A DNA stretch of 64,000 nucleotides from Mesorhizobium sp. Pch-S (GTDB taxonomy: Bacteria; Pseudomonadota; Alphaproteobacteria; Rhizobiales; Rhizobiaceae). Position 1 is the stretch's first letter. Each line of letters starts with the position of its first letter. The position numbers were made by a program, and so were the translations under genes. Where the stretch lies: positions 3,309,501-3,373,500 of the forward strand of contig NZ_CP029562.1 of assembly GCF_004136315.1 (NCBI RefSeq), read 5' to 3'. A model generated the notes under the pieces. The model worked only from the letters and a program-made list of their open reading frames with translations, did not search any database and was not told the origin of the DNA. This document shows positions 1-7,797 of this stretch, piece after piece.

Positions 1-30
1 TATGTGCGTCCTTTAAGTGTCCTCTCTGAA

Positions 31-405
31 CTAACGCGATTGCGCGTAGACGGATTCTCGGATCATCTGCCAACCGCTCTTTTGGTGGCGCCAGAACTGG
101 CTGAAGATCAGTTCGACTGGTTTGCCGCTGACCTGCATGGTGCGCTTGCCGACCACCATGCCGATGTCGCGGCTCCTGCTCGCATGCAGGTATTCAACGG
201 TGTTCTTCTGCTGAGACGCCGTGTCCTTGTCACGCTGCTCCGCAAAGAACGAAATGATGGCCTGCTTGTCCACCACCAGGGTCTCGCCACTGCTGTCGAG
301 CCGATGGATCAGAAAATCGTCGGCATAAAGCGACCGCAGCTCGTCGGGGTCATTGCGTGCGGCGGCGTCCAGTCGCCTGCAATTTTCAATAAGCTCTTGG
401 TCCAT
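31..405 (-). CDS. SnoaL/DUF4440-like NTF2-fold protein
   Basis: A 124-residue protein with the size and pattern of the NTF2-like superfamily (SnoaL/DUF4440): an N-terminal helix followed by LYADDFLIHRLDSSGE, the usual helix-then-strand entry of this cone-shaped fold, and a C-terminal FSQFWRHQKSGWQMIRES strand pair that resembles the 'W+i..r' ending of DUF4440. Such proteins are small enzymes or ligand-binding domains; no substrate can be read here. The ATG at 405 overlaps the TGA of the upstream VOC gene (TGATG), so the two are translationally coupled. A TTG one codon earlier is less likely. No signal peptide, so cytoplasmic. Confidence 0.75.
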   Translation of the reverse strand: MDQELIENCRRLDAAARNDPDELRSLYADDFLIHRLDSSGETLVVDKQAIISFFAEQRDKDTASQQKNTVEYLHASRSRDIGMVVGKRTMQVSGKPVELIFSQFWRHQKSGWQMIRESVYAQSR

Positions 406-860
406 CAATTCCCCCTATAAGCCCGCTCGAGATCAGAGATGATGATCTTCTTCATCTTGTACATGGCCTGCATGGCGCGCTCGGCTCTGGCCCGGTCCTT
501 GTCGGCAATCATGTCGAGCAGGATCGTGGGCGTGACCTGCCAGTAGACGCCAAACTTATCCGTCAGCCATCCGCAGGGCTGTTCGCGGCCGCCGCCGGCC
601 GTCAGTGCATTCCAGTAATAGTCGGTTTCCGCCTGGTCGCCGGTCTCGACCAGGAAGGAGAAGGCTTCGTTGTATGTGACATGCGAGCCGGCGTTGAGGG
701 CCTGTACAGGCATGCCGGCCAGTTCGAAACGCACAACCGACAGTTCCGGATCGGGCAATCTGGTCTGACTTAGTACCCGAGAGTCCTTGAACACCGAGCG
801 ATAGAATTCCATGGCCTCTTCGGCCTGACCTTTGAACCAGAGGTGCGGGTAGATTTTCAT
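405..860 (-). CDS. PhnB-like VOC family protein
   Basis: A 151-residue protein of the PhnB / '3-demethylubiquinone-9 3-methyltransferase' group of the vicinal oxygen chelate fold. It opens with the typical MKIYPHLWFKGQAEEAMEFY, continues with MPVQALNAG, and carries LTAGGGREQPCGWLTDKFGV near residues 88-107, the family's signature for 'G G . e . . c g W l . D . . G . . W Q'. The annotated methyltransferase name is historical; most members are of unknown function, and some bind metal or small ligands. It is followed without a gap by the SnoaL-like gene at 31-405, suggesting a two-gene unit. The start at 860 has an AAAGG upstream. Confidence 0.85.
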   Translation of the reverse strand: MKIYPHLWFKGQAEEAMEFYRSVFKDSRVLSQTRLPDPELSVVRFELAGMPVQALNAGSHVTYNEAFSFLVETGDQAETDYYWNALTAGGGREQPCGWLTDKFGVYWQVTPTILLDMIADKDRARAERAMQAMYKMKKIIISDLERAYRGN

Positions 861-899
861 GACATTCGACCTTTGTGCTTTGGGGGATATTTGGGCTTT

Positions 900-1127
900 T
901 CAGCGATTGAACGGCTGGATCGAACCGTCCCAATCACGTTCGAAGCCGAGATCCTGAAGACGATGAGTGGAGAAGCGCTCGAACCGCTTCGTTGCGCGGC
1001 GATGCTGCAGTTTGACCAGCAGGTCATGGGCAGCACCTGCCATCCGCTTTCGTAACCCGGCAATCACGTTCGCGAGATCGACTGACACCGGGGGCTGTGA
1101 CTTTGTAAGTGCGTAAATGTTACTCAT
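900..1127 (-). CDS. DUF1127 domain small protein
   Basis: A 75-residue basic protein. The C-terminal half, RFSTHRLQDLGFERDW, fits the DUF1127 core ('L . . L s d h r L . D I G l . R . d'). DUF1127 proteins are small, arginine-rich and abundant in alphaproteobacteria; some act in RNA turnover, phosphate or stress physiology, but this copy cannot be assigned a role. The N-terminal half carries a predicted basic helix (IAGLRKRMAGAAHDLLVKLQHRR). An AAAGG lies about 8 bases before the ATG. It is divergent from the LysR gene at 1266 with a 138-base shared intergenic region. Confidence 0.8.
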   Translation of the reverse strand: MSNIYALTKSQPPVSVDLANVIAGLRKRMAGAAHDLLVKLQHRRATKRFERFSTHRLQDLGFERDWDGSIQPFNR

Positions 1128-1265
1128 GTGAGAGCCTTTCCGGAGTTCGTTTGATGGTCGGCAAGGGTAAAACCGTTTGCTTTCATGGGATAAGCATGTG
1201 TAATTTTGGGTTGGACGACAAACGACTAATCCTTTGAGATTTGTAAGAAGAAGTTACAGATAACC

Positions 1266-2171
1266 ATGGCCCGGAAGCTGCCACCCTTGACTGCGCTTCC
1301 CGCTTTCGACGCGGCCGCGCGTCATTTGAGCTTCACGAAGGCTGCCGATGAACTCCTGGTGACGCACGCGGCTATCAGCCGTGCGATCCGGAACCTGGAG
1401 GAGGTTTTGGGCACCCGGTTGTTTGAGCGGCATACGCGCTCGGTGCGCCTCACGCCTCAAGGTGCTGCGTATGTCGCCGAGATCGGTCCGGCCTTGGACC
1501 GCATTGGCGCTGCGACGATCGTCGCGTCGGCTTCAAGGTCGGCGAGCGTCCTCACCGTCAGCACATCTGACGGCTTTGCAGGGCGCTGGCTTGTTCCACG
1601 GTTGCACCGTTTCCACAGTGCACACCCGGACATCGATGTGCGTCTCTCGACATCAGGTGTGCATGCCGACTTTGTCAGGGACGGGATCGATATCGCCATT
1701 CGCTATGGCATGGGCGAGTACCCAGGCGTGATTTCGGAGTTTCTGGCTGATGAGGATGTCTCACCGGTCTGCAGCCCTTCATTGCTCGAAGGCAAACACC
1801 CGTTGCGCACGCCAGCTGATCTTAAACATCACAGGCTGATCCACGACAATTTTCGGCTCGGGTGGGAGACGTGGTTTCGCGAGGCGGGCATCGATGACGC
1901 CGAGCCAGGCATTGGCGTCAAATTCGACTCCGCCGTCTATGCGGTCGAGGCCGCAGTGCATGGCGAGGGTGTTCTTCTCGGACGAAGCGCGCTCGTGTCA
2001 GTGGATCTGGCAGCAGGGCGGCTGGTACGTCCTTTCGATATCTCTCTCAAATCGCGATGGAGCTATTATGTGGTCTATCCCGAAGGCGCATTGCGACAGA
2101 AGAAGAACAGAATGTTTCGCGATTGGTTGTTTGCGGAAATGGTAGATCAACCCCGAGAAATCTTGCCCTAG
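1266..2171 (+). CDS. LysR-family regulator, GcvA-like
   Basis: A 301-residue LysR-type transcriptional regulator. The N-terminal winged HTH (residues about 5-65) reads LPPLTALPAFDAAARHLSFT and AAISRAIRNLEEVLGTRLFE, with RLTPQG closing the wing, a pattern close to the GcvA/AmpR branch. The rest is a periplasmic-binding-protein-like effector domain. GcvA-like paralogues in rhizobia often control a divergently transcribed neighbour; here that would be the DUF1127 gene, which is not a usual catabolic target, so the regulon is open. It stands alone; the next gene starts about 320 bases downstream. Confidence 0.9.
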   Translation: MARKLPPLTALPAFDAAARHLSFTKAADELLVTHAAISRAIRNLEEVLGTRLFERHTRSVRLTPQGAAYVAEIGPALDRIGAATIVASASRSASVLTVSTSDGFAGRWLVPRLHRFHSAHPDIDVRLSTSGVHADFVRDGIDIAIRYGMGEYPGVISEFLADEDVSPVCSPSLLEGKHPLRTPADLKHHRLIHDNFRLGWETWFREAGIDDAEPGIGVKFDSAVYAVEAAVHGEGVLLGRSALVSVDLAAGRLVRPFDISLKSRWSYYVVYPEGALRQKKNRMFRDWLFAEMVDQPREILP

Positions 2172-2490
2172 AGCGCGCCTGCCTCAACGGCTTACCAGTC
2201 GCGGACGGCTTAACTGGTTGGCCCTCCTGCGGCGCAGCGTGGAGTCTGGCCTTCATGGAGTGAATGGCAACTTGGCGTCCTCAAATCGACCGTCCCAAAA
2301 GACGGTTGAGGAACGCTTCCTTCCGGACACACATGGCAGCACCTAGGCGCGAACGCTGATCGATTTTGCGTTTCCCGTTTGTCAACGCGCCGCGACCATG
2401 TCGCGGGCATGTGTGGAAAAAGTGGAACCAATTGTTGGCGTGCAGATTTTGTTACTGGGCGAGCGCCTGAATTCAACAAGGAGCCTGTGT
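2172..2490. other. Intergenic stretch, no gene seen
   Basis: 319 bases between the LysR gene and the CsbD-like gene. Short reading frames on both strands lack ribosome binding sites and family resemblance. A GGAAC occurs at 2433, but no CGTT-like element sits 16-17 bases after it. The csbD promoter presumably lies here. Confidence 0.5.
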
Positions 2491-2682
2491 ATGGGAAGCA
2501 CATCGGACAAGGTCAAAGGTAAGGCCAACGAGGTCGCCGGGAAGGCGCGCCAGGCCATCGGCAAAGCCGTGGGCAACCACGAAGAACAGGCCAAGGGCAA
2601 AATCCAGGAAACCAAGGGTAAGGCGCAGGTCGCCAAGGGCCAGGTTAAGGACGCTGTGAAGAACCTCGTCGACAAGGCCTGA
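2491..2682 (+). CDS. CsbD-like stress protein
   Basis: A 63-residue, strongly hydrophilic, lysine-rich protein with repeated short helical units (DKVKGKANEVAGKARQAIGK, then EEQAKGKIQETKGKAQVAKG, then QVKDAVKNLVDKA) typical of the CsbD/YjbJ family. CsbD is a general-stress protein in Bacillus, and YjbJ-like proteins are abundant in stressed or stationary proteobacteria; the biochemical role is unknown. An upstream in-frame ATG at 2398 exists, but the ATG at 2491 begins the family's usual MGS-type start and has AACAAGGAG 8-10 bases before it. A rho-independent terminator follows at 2707. Confidence 0.9.
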   Translation: MGSTSDKVKGKANEVAGKARQAIGKAVGNHEEQAKGKIQETKGKAQVAKGQVKDAVKNLVDKA

Positions 2683-2706
2683 TCGTAAAATACGCCCCCA
2701 TCAACG

Positions 2707-2729
2707 AGCCCGCGGCAACGCGGGCTTTT
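2707..2729 (+). terminator. Rho-independent terminator of csbD
   Basis: Perfect 7-bp stem AGCCCGC/GCGGGCT with a 6-base loop, followed by TTT. It lies 25 bases after the CsbD stop and just before the next start. Confidence 0.8.
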
Positions 2730-2744
2730 CCTTTGGAGAATGAA

Positions 2745-3083
2745 ATGCGGATCAAGATGTTGGCTGCAGTACCGGTTGCCTTCGCGCTGCTGGCGGGAAG
2801 CGCCCAGGCTCAAACGCCCGACGAGCCCGCCGTCACCGCCTGCAAATCGACCGGCTTGTTGGCGTTGCAAGAGAAGTCCAAGGACATCACCGATCTCGTG
2901 ATCGATATGGAGAGCGTCGCGGTCAGCAAAGCTGACACCAAAGTTGAAGATGTGCCGGTCAAGACCGTCATCCTCGGCGAAGCCTATATTGCTCGTAGTG
3001 GCAAAACCGGAGCGCCTGATCGCTTCGTCTGCCTTCTCGGCGAAAAGGGCAAGGTGCTGTTGACCTTCTTCACCGCACAGTGA
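2745..3083 (+). CDS. Small exported protein of unknown function
   Basis: A 112-residue protein with a clear Sec signal peptide: MRIK, then a hydrophobic run LAAVPVAFALLAG, then the cleavage-type SAQAQ at about residue 22. The mature part is short and mixed, with two cysteines (VTACKSTG and RFVCLLGEKG) that could form a disulphide in the periplasm. I do not recognise the family. The ATG at 2745 is chosen because TTGGAG lies 6 bases before it; an in-frame TTG at 2733 would place that ribosome binding site inside the gene. The csbD terminator sits between this gene and csbD, so it may rely on its own promoter or on read-through. Confidence 0.75.
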   Translation: MRIKMLAAVPVAFALLAGSAQAQTPDEPAVTACKSTGLLALQEKSKDITDLVIDMESVAVSKADTKVEDVPVKTVILGEAYIARSGKTGAPDRFVCLLGEKGKVLLTFFTAQ

Positions 3084-3324
3084 GCAAATTCCGTCGTCGC
3101 GCGTTTCGGAGGTTGCTAGGGAGGGGCGTTACGAAGTCACGGATTTTCGTGGCGGCTTCAAGGGCCGTGACGTACGGGGTGGCAGCGCCAGCGGAACGGA
3201 TTCACCACCAGCAACTCCTTAATAGCCGCTATGTGTCGTTGGCCAACGCCCGCTTTCGAAATGCAGCCCCACGGATAACCCGGTCCCCGACTTGCTCGAA
3301 GACCGGGATAGCGCTTGTTTCAGG

Positions 3325-3873
3325 TCATTCTTTAGGCAGAGGTGGTTTGCCATCATCGGGCCGCTCCAGACCGCCTCTATCCGGTCCAAAATCCTTCCAG
3401 CCGTGGCGCGGTCCATGCGGATGCGGCGCGCGCAGTTCGTCGACGCGACCATCCTTGTGGATCACCATGCCGGCATGGACAAAGCCGTCGTCGAAACGCC
3501 CTTGGATGGTAACCTCCTCATTCTGGGCGACAAGCGGCGAATTGGCTCCGTCTGGGCCGACATCGACGAGCGCGCGGCCGGAGCTGTCAGCGATGATGAA
3601 CTTGTTGCCGAAGATCTCCGCCACGTTGCCCTTGACCGCGACCAGCGTATTGTCGGCCATCGCGCTTACTGCAACAGGGGGCAGGAGGGCCTGGCGCTCA
3701 TCTCGGTGCGAGAGTTTCATGGCGACGGCGCCGGCAACGGCTCCGACCAGAAGCATGCCCACCAAAGCCGACCCGCCAAGCACCTTACCGCGCAATCGGC
3801 GCCTGGAAGGCTGCTTCGAAGAGGTGTCAGCGTCAGCATTGCCGGCCGGGTCGATATTGTCTTGGTTCGACAT
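3325..3873 (-). CDS. Membrane-anchored OB-fold (YdeI/BOF-like) protein
   Basis: A 182-residue protein: a short polar N-terminus, a basic stretch (RRRLRGKVLGG), one transmembrane segment at about residues 32-52 (ALVGMLLVGAVAGAVAM), and an extracytoplasmic domain. Within it, VAVKGNVAEIFGNKFIIADS, RALVDVGPDG and EEVTIQGRFDDG follow the pattern of the bacterial OB-fold (BOF) proteins YgiW/YdeI, which respond to cationic peptides and envelope stress in enterobacteria. The tail is rich in His/Pro/Asp. It is divergent from the two-component system at 4006-6068, whose target it may be. AAGGAA precedes the ATG at 3873. The BOF assignment is by pattern, not search. Confidence 0.7.
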   Translation of the reverse strand: MSNQDNIDPAGNADADTSSKQPSRRRLRGKVLGGSALVGMLLVGAVAGAVAMKLSHRDERQALLPPVAVSAMADNTLVAVKGNVAEIFGNKFIIADSSGRALVDVGPDGANSPLVAQNEEVTIQGRFDDGFVHAGMVIHKDGRVDELRAPHPHGPRHGWKDFGPDRGGLERPDDGKPPLPKE

Positions 3874-3923
3874 TTGCGGTTCCTTTCTTGGGTTGTCGAT
3901 GGCGCTTTCTAGCAAGCCGTGTC

Positions 3924-3950
3924 GAACCGAAACTGAACCGCGCCGTTCAG
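3924..3950 (+). promoter_or_regulatory. Candidate response-regulator binding site
   Basis: Between the divergent OB-fold gene and the response regulator, GAACCG occurs twice (3924-3929 and 3935-3940) with an 11-bp period, the spacing used by OmpR/PhoB-type regulators for tandem binding. The second copy also belongs to an inverted repeat CTGAAC-N6-GTTCAG at 3933-3950. Inference only. Confidence 0.4.
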
Positions 3951-4005
3951 GTTGAGTTAAGTTGCGGGGCCTATCCCCGAACGTGCTGCAAGTTGAAAGT
4001 GACCC

Positions 4006-4668
4006 ATGCGTGTTCTCCTCGTCGAAGATGACATTGTGCTGGCTGAAGGCATCTCGAAGGCGCTGCGTTCGGAAAATTTTGCCGTCGACGTCGCGCGCAA
4101 TGGCGAGGACGGCGTGCATCTCGGCGACACCGAGACTTACGATGTCGCGGTGCTGGATCTGGGCCTGCCCAAGGTCGACGGGATCGGGGTGCTGACCTCC
4201 TGGCGTAAGGCAGGGCGCGTGATGCCGGTGCTGATCCTGACCGCCCGGGACGGCTGGTCGCAGAAGGTAGAAGGGTTCAAGGCCGGCGCCGACGATTACA
4301 TGACCAAACCATTCCGCATCGAGGAGTTGGTCATCAGGCTTCGCGCGCTGGTCCGGCGTGCTGCCGGCTATGCCGCGCCGTTGATAACAAGCGGGCCGTT
4401 GAGTTTCGACGCCCAGCTCGGCACCTTCGAAAAGGATGGATTGCCGCTCAAGCTGACCGCCCTCGAATGGCGTGTCCTGCAGTGCCTGATGCTGCGCAAG
4501 GATATGACCGTCGACCGCTCCAGCCTTGTCGAGCGCGTCTATGAAGGCGACGCCGATGTAGACTCGAACTCGATCGAGGTGATCATTGCAAGGCTGCGCC
4601 GCAAGATCGGCCATGACATGATTGCGACCGAACGGGGTCGAGGCTATCGGCTGGTCACACCGCCATGA
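4006..4668 (+). CDS. OmpR-family response regulator, FeuP/PhoP-like
   Basis: A 220-residue regulator. The receiver domain (1-115) has the acidic pocket E7-D8-D9, phospho-acceptor D51 in VLDLGLPKVDG, T79 and K101 in DDYMTKPF. A winged-helix DNA-binding domain follows (about 125-218: LTALEWRVLQCLMLRK and SNSIEVIIARLRRKIG). The sequence resembles rhizobial FeuP and enterobacterial PhoP, regulators of envelope or osmotic functions. It overlaps the kinase gene by four bases (ATGA), so the two are translationally coupled. The divergent OB-fold envelope protein and the 11-bp direct repeat between them point to local regulation. Confidence 0.9.
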   Translation: MRVLLVEDDIVLAEGISKALRSENFAVDVARNGEDGVHLGDTETYDVAVLDLGLPKVDGIGVLTSWRKAGRVMPVLILTARDGWSQKVEGFKAGADDYMTKPFRIEELVIRLRALVRRAAGYAAPLITSGPLSFDAQLGTFEKDGLPLKLTALEWRVLQCLMLRKDMTVDRSSLVERVYEGDADVDSNSIEVIIARLRRKIGHDMIATERGRGYRLVTPP

Positions 4669-6068
4669 AGCTGGCCGGACGCATAAGAAGCCTTGCGCCG
4701 CAATCGATTGCCGGACGTTTGGCTTTCGGGTCGGCCATCCTGGTCATCCTGGCCCTGATCGTCACCGGCATCAGCACCGGATTTGTGCTGTCACGCTTCA
4801 TCCGGGGCCAGATCGACCAGCGGCTCGACACGCAGATCGGCGCGGTTGCAGCGGCCTTGTCAGCGCAAAGCACATTGCCTCAGGGATTGTCGCTCGGCGA
4901 TGCGCCGCCATTCGACCGGCCAAACGATGGCTGGTACTGGATGGCGACTGCGGACGGGCATCGCTATCGCTCCAAATCACTGGAGGGCGGGGATATCGTC
5001 AATCAGGGTTCAGAGCGCTGGTGGGATGCTTGGCATCGAGGCCCATCTGACGACGACGCGCGACCGCGGCCTTTCAAAGGCGCCGGACCGCGCGGTGAGC
5101 CCTTGTACTTGCGAACACAAATCGTGCCGATGGATGGGGTCTGGGTCACGATCACGGCTTCAGCGCCGGCGCACGCTCTGGTCAAGCCATTGCGGGATGC
5201 AATGGTTCCGATCGTGTTGTCCATGCTGGCGCTCGGGCTGCTGCTCGGGGGCGCGACCGTCCTGCAGTTGCGCCTTGGACTTCGCCCGCTGGCGCGTATG
5301 ACCAAGGATCTCGAAAATGTTCGCGCCGGCCGAACCGAGTCCATTGGTGGATATCAGCCGCGCGAATTGCGCGGGCTGGTCAGTGAACTGAATTCATTGA
5401 TCGCCCAGAATGCGGAAGGCATCAAACGGGCGCGTGGTCATGTGTCAAACCTCGGGCACGCGCTCAATACGCCCCTGGCGGCGCTGGCGCTGTCCTTCAG
5501 CAGTAGCGACAAGTCTGGGGATCGGGATCGTTTCGCGCTGGTGAGCGAGATGCAGGAACGCATCCGTCATCATCTGGGAAGAGCGCGGGCGGCGGCCTTG
5601 CATGGCGCATCTCATGTCAGCACCAGCGTCGGCCCGCATGTTCAGGACATCAAGGACGTCCTTTTGAAAGTTCATGCGGATCGGCGGCTGGTGGTCACCA
5701 CCGACATACCGGAGACGCTCGCTGTGGCCTGTGAACTGCAGGATCTGGACGAGATGCTGGGCAACATCCTCGACAACGCCTTCAAATGGGCACGCAGTGC
5801 TATCGCGGTGACAGGTCGCTTCCAAGACCAGCACGTTGTGCTCGAGATCGAGGACGATGGCCCCGGGATCGCTTCTGAGAAGCTCGATGAGGTGATGAAG
5901 GCAGGACGCAGGCTCGATGAGACCATACCGGGCAATGGATTTGGCCTTTCCATCACGCGAGAACTCGCTGAGCTCTATGGTGGCTATCTGATTTTGGGTC
6001 GGTCGAGATCGGGCGGCCTGAAGGCAACGGTTGGTTTGCCGGCCTCCGTGGCAGGTGTCGGCCTTTAA
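4665..6068 (+). CDS. Sensor histidine kinase, FeuQ/PhoQ-like
   Basis: A 467-residue membrane histidine kinase. TM1 is at about 18-42 and TM2 at about 178-200, enclosing a periplasmic sensor of some 130 residues; a HAMP-like linker follows (LRPLARMTKDLENVRAGR). The H-box is atypical, HVSNLGHALNTPL with His265 as likely phospho-site, matching the PhoQ/FeuQ 'H.L.TPL' form. The ATPase part has the N-box (MLGNILDNAFKWA), DDGPGIA and GNGFGLSI. It is the partner of the regulator it overlaps. What it senses cannot be read; PhoQ-like proteins detect divalent cations, peptides or osmotic state. Confidence 0.9.
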   Translation: MKLAGRIRSLAPQSIAGRLAFGSAILVILALIVTGISTGFVLSRFIRGQIDQRLDTQIGAVAAALSAQSTLPQGLSLGDAPPFDRPNDGWYWMATADGHRYRSKSLEGGDIVNQGSERWWDAWHRGPSDDDARPRPFKGAGPRGEPLYLRTQIVPMDGVWVTITASAPAHALVKPLRDAMVPIVLSMLALGLLLGGATVLQLRLGLRPLARMTKDLENVRAGRTESIGGYQPRELRGLVSELNSLIAQNAEGIKRARGHVSNLGHALNTPLAALALSFSSSDKSGDRDRFALVSEMQERIRHHLGRARAAALHGASHVSTSVGPHVQDIKDVLLKVHADRRLVVTTDIPETLAVACELQDLDEMLGNILDNAFKWARSAIAVTGRFQDQHVVLEIEDDGPGIASEKLDEVMKAGRRLDETIPGNGFGLSITRELAELYGGYLILGRSRSGGLKATVGLPASVAGVGL

Positions 6069-6373
6069 GGGCGAGTCCTTCCAGCCAATTCTGACAGGTT
6101 TGATCCAGCCTCCGCGTTGCCTTCGGGGGAGCTAGAGATCCGCAGGTCCCCGCTGCGGCGCAAGTAGCTGGAGGCGACAAAGCGGTCGGTTCCATCTGGG
6201 CAGATCTGCGCTCTCATTGCTGTCGTTCGATGCCACGCCACCAGGCCAAAAAACTGTCGTTGAGATACAAAACCAGTTTCAGGCGTTACTGCCCTCCAGC
6301 AGATCAAACAGCCCGCAAATACCTCCTCGATACCCTAGCTGGCATCGAGGAAGCTTTGCCTAAACCTAATCGC
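6069..6373. other. Convergent intergenic region, no gene seen
   Basis: 305 bases between the ends of the kinase gene (+) and the amidohydrolase gene (-). No convincing ribosome binding site, coding pattern or strong terminator hairpin was found. Confidence 0.5.
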
Positions 6374-7765
6374 TCATGCCATCTCGACGCTTTCTGCGGC
6401 TGCACGACGAAGTTCATTTATCGCGCCGTGGCTTTTCAGCCATTCCGCACGCCGCTCGAACAGGCTGGGAACGACTGCATTGACTTCGGCTATTAGTGCG
6501 CCGACATCGGCGGTGAGCAAGCGCCCGCCATCGACGACGATGCGTCCCGCAACCATCGTCAAATCGACATCTCCGCCCTGCACGGCGTGGACCAGATTGT
6601 GATGAAGGTTTCCCGCAGCCCCACCTAGCAACGGGGTCATCCGTGGCGTGTCGGTGCGAACCGCAATCAAGTCTGCTTGCTTGCCGACTTCGAGAGAGCC
6701 GATCTGCTTGTGCAAGTTCAATGCTCTGGCTCCGTCGATCGTTGCCATGCGACATACGGACCATGCATCGAGGGCTGCCGCATCAAGGGTAGACACCTTT
6801 GCCAGGAGAGAAGCGGACTTCATCTCGTCGAACATGTCGAGGTTGTTGTTTTCTTTTTCGCCATCGGTCCCGATGCCAACGGCCACCCCCTTTTTTCGCA
6901 ATGAAAGCACCGGTGCCGCTCCGCTTGCCAACTTCATGTTGCTCACCGGATTATGGGCAACACCAACCTTGCGTCGTGCCAGGATGTCGATCTCGTCCTC
7001 TGACAGCCAGACGCAGTGGGCAAGCAGGACATGGTGCGCATCAAGCATCCCGAAGGCTTCAAGTGCCTGGACGGGGCGTTTGCCATAGCGGCGTTCGGTT
7101 TCCTCGACATCGAAGCGGCTCTCGTTGCTGTGGGTATGAAAGCCGACCTTGTATTTGCGGCTAAGCTCTGTCGCGCGGGTCCACGCATCGGGCGTGCCAT
7201 AGAACATATGCTCAAGACCGACCCAGACCTGGATTCTTCCTTCAGCGCGCCCGTGCCATTCCTGGATAAGTGCCTCATTGGTGTCCAACGTCTCGAAATA
7301 GTTGTGATCCGGGTGTTCACCGACGTAGGGAACCAGAACGGCGCGGATACCGAGTTCCCTGGCGACCTTGGCGCTGCCATGCATATACCGCCACATATCG
7401 AGGATTGTCGTCGTTCCCGACAACAGCGCTTCAGCATAGCAGAGGTGCGAAGCGATCTCAGCCTCCTTCGCGTTCACGACGCGATGCATCGGATCGATAT
7501 ATTGCTGAAGCCATTCCCAAACAGGAAGTCCCTCCGCGGTTCCGCGCAGCAGACCAGAGTGGGCATGGGCGTTGATCAAGCCAGGCATCAACAGCCTGTT
7601 GGCAAGCTTCCTGACCGGAATTCCCGGATTCGCCGCAATCACACTTGCTGCTTCGCCCACCGCCTTGATCCGGCCGTTTGTACCGACGGCGATTGCGCCA
7701 TTCGTGATCACCGTATTGTTGTCGTCCATTGTAATCAGGTGGTCGGCGCATAGGATCAGTGACAT
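6374..7765 (-). CDS. Atz/Trz-type amidohydrolase (purine or SAH deaminase-like)
   Basis: A 463-residue metal-dependent hydrolase of the Atz/Trz amidohydrolase family (S-adenosylhomocysteine/MTA deaminase, 8-oxoguanine deaminase, chlorohydrolases). Metal ligands are visible as the HxH of GLINAHAHSGLLRG, HTHSNE, LLAHCVWL and the Asp of GIGTDGEKENN. The TIM barrel is flanked by an N-terminal beta-sandwich (ITMDDNNTVITNGAIAVG) and closed by GSLEVGKQADLIAV, all standard. The neighbouring NCS2 purine permease suggests an aminated purine or related ring as substrate, but the exact one is not predictable. GGAGAAA lies just before tandem ATG codons at 7768/7765; 7765 gives the better spacing. Confidence 0.85.
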   Translation of the reverse strand: MSLILCADHLITMDDNNTVITNGAIAVGTNGRIKAVGEAASVIAANPGIPVRKLANRLLMPGLINAHAHSGLLRGTAEGLPVWEWLQQYIDPMHRVVNAKEAEIASHLCYAEALLSGTTTILDMWRYMHGSAKVARELGIRAVLVPYVGEHPDHNYFETLDTNEALIQEWHGRAEGRIQVWVGLEHMFYGTPDAWTRATELSRKYKVGFHTHSNESRFDVEETERRYGKRPVQALEAFGMLDAHHVLLAHCVWLSEDEIDILARRKVGVAHNPVSNMKLASGAAPVLSLRKKGVAVGIGTDGEKENNNLDMFDEMKSASLLAKVSTLDAAALDAWSVCRMATIDGARALNLHKQIGSLEVGKQADLIAVRTDTPRMTPLLGGAAGNLHHNLVHAVQGGDVDLTMVAGRIVVDGGRLLTADVGALIAEVNAVVPSLFERRAEWLKSHGAINELRRAAAESVEMA

Positions 7766-7797
7766 CATTTTCTCCATATTCAGATGGTTAGAGGAAT

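Noticed and set aside
2433..2460. EcfG promoter upstream of csbD
   Set aside because: GGAAC is present, but no CGTT-like element occurs 16-17 bases later.
3080..3955. A 291-codon plus-strand frame
   Set aside because: It is antisense to the OB-fold membrane protein, which has a ribosome binding site and a transmembrane segment; the plus frame shows no family likeness.
3874..4614. Upstream extension of the OB-fold gene to a 429-codon frame
   Set aside because: The extension runs antisense through the response regulator; the ATG at 3873 with AAGGAA is the natural start.
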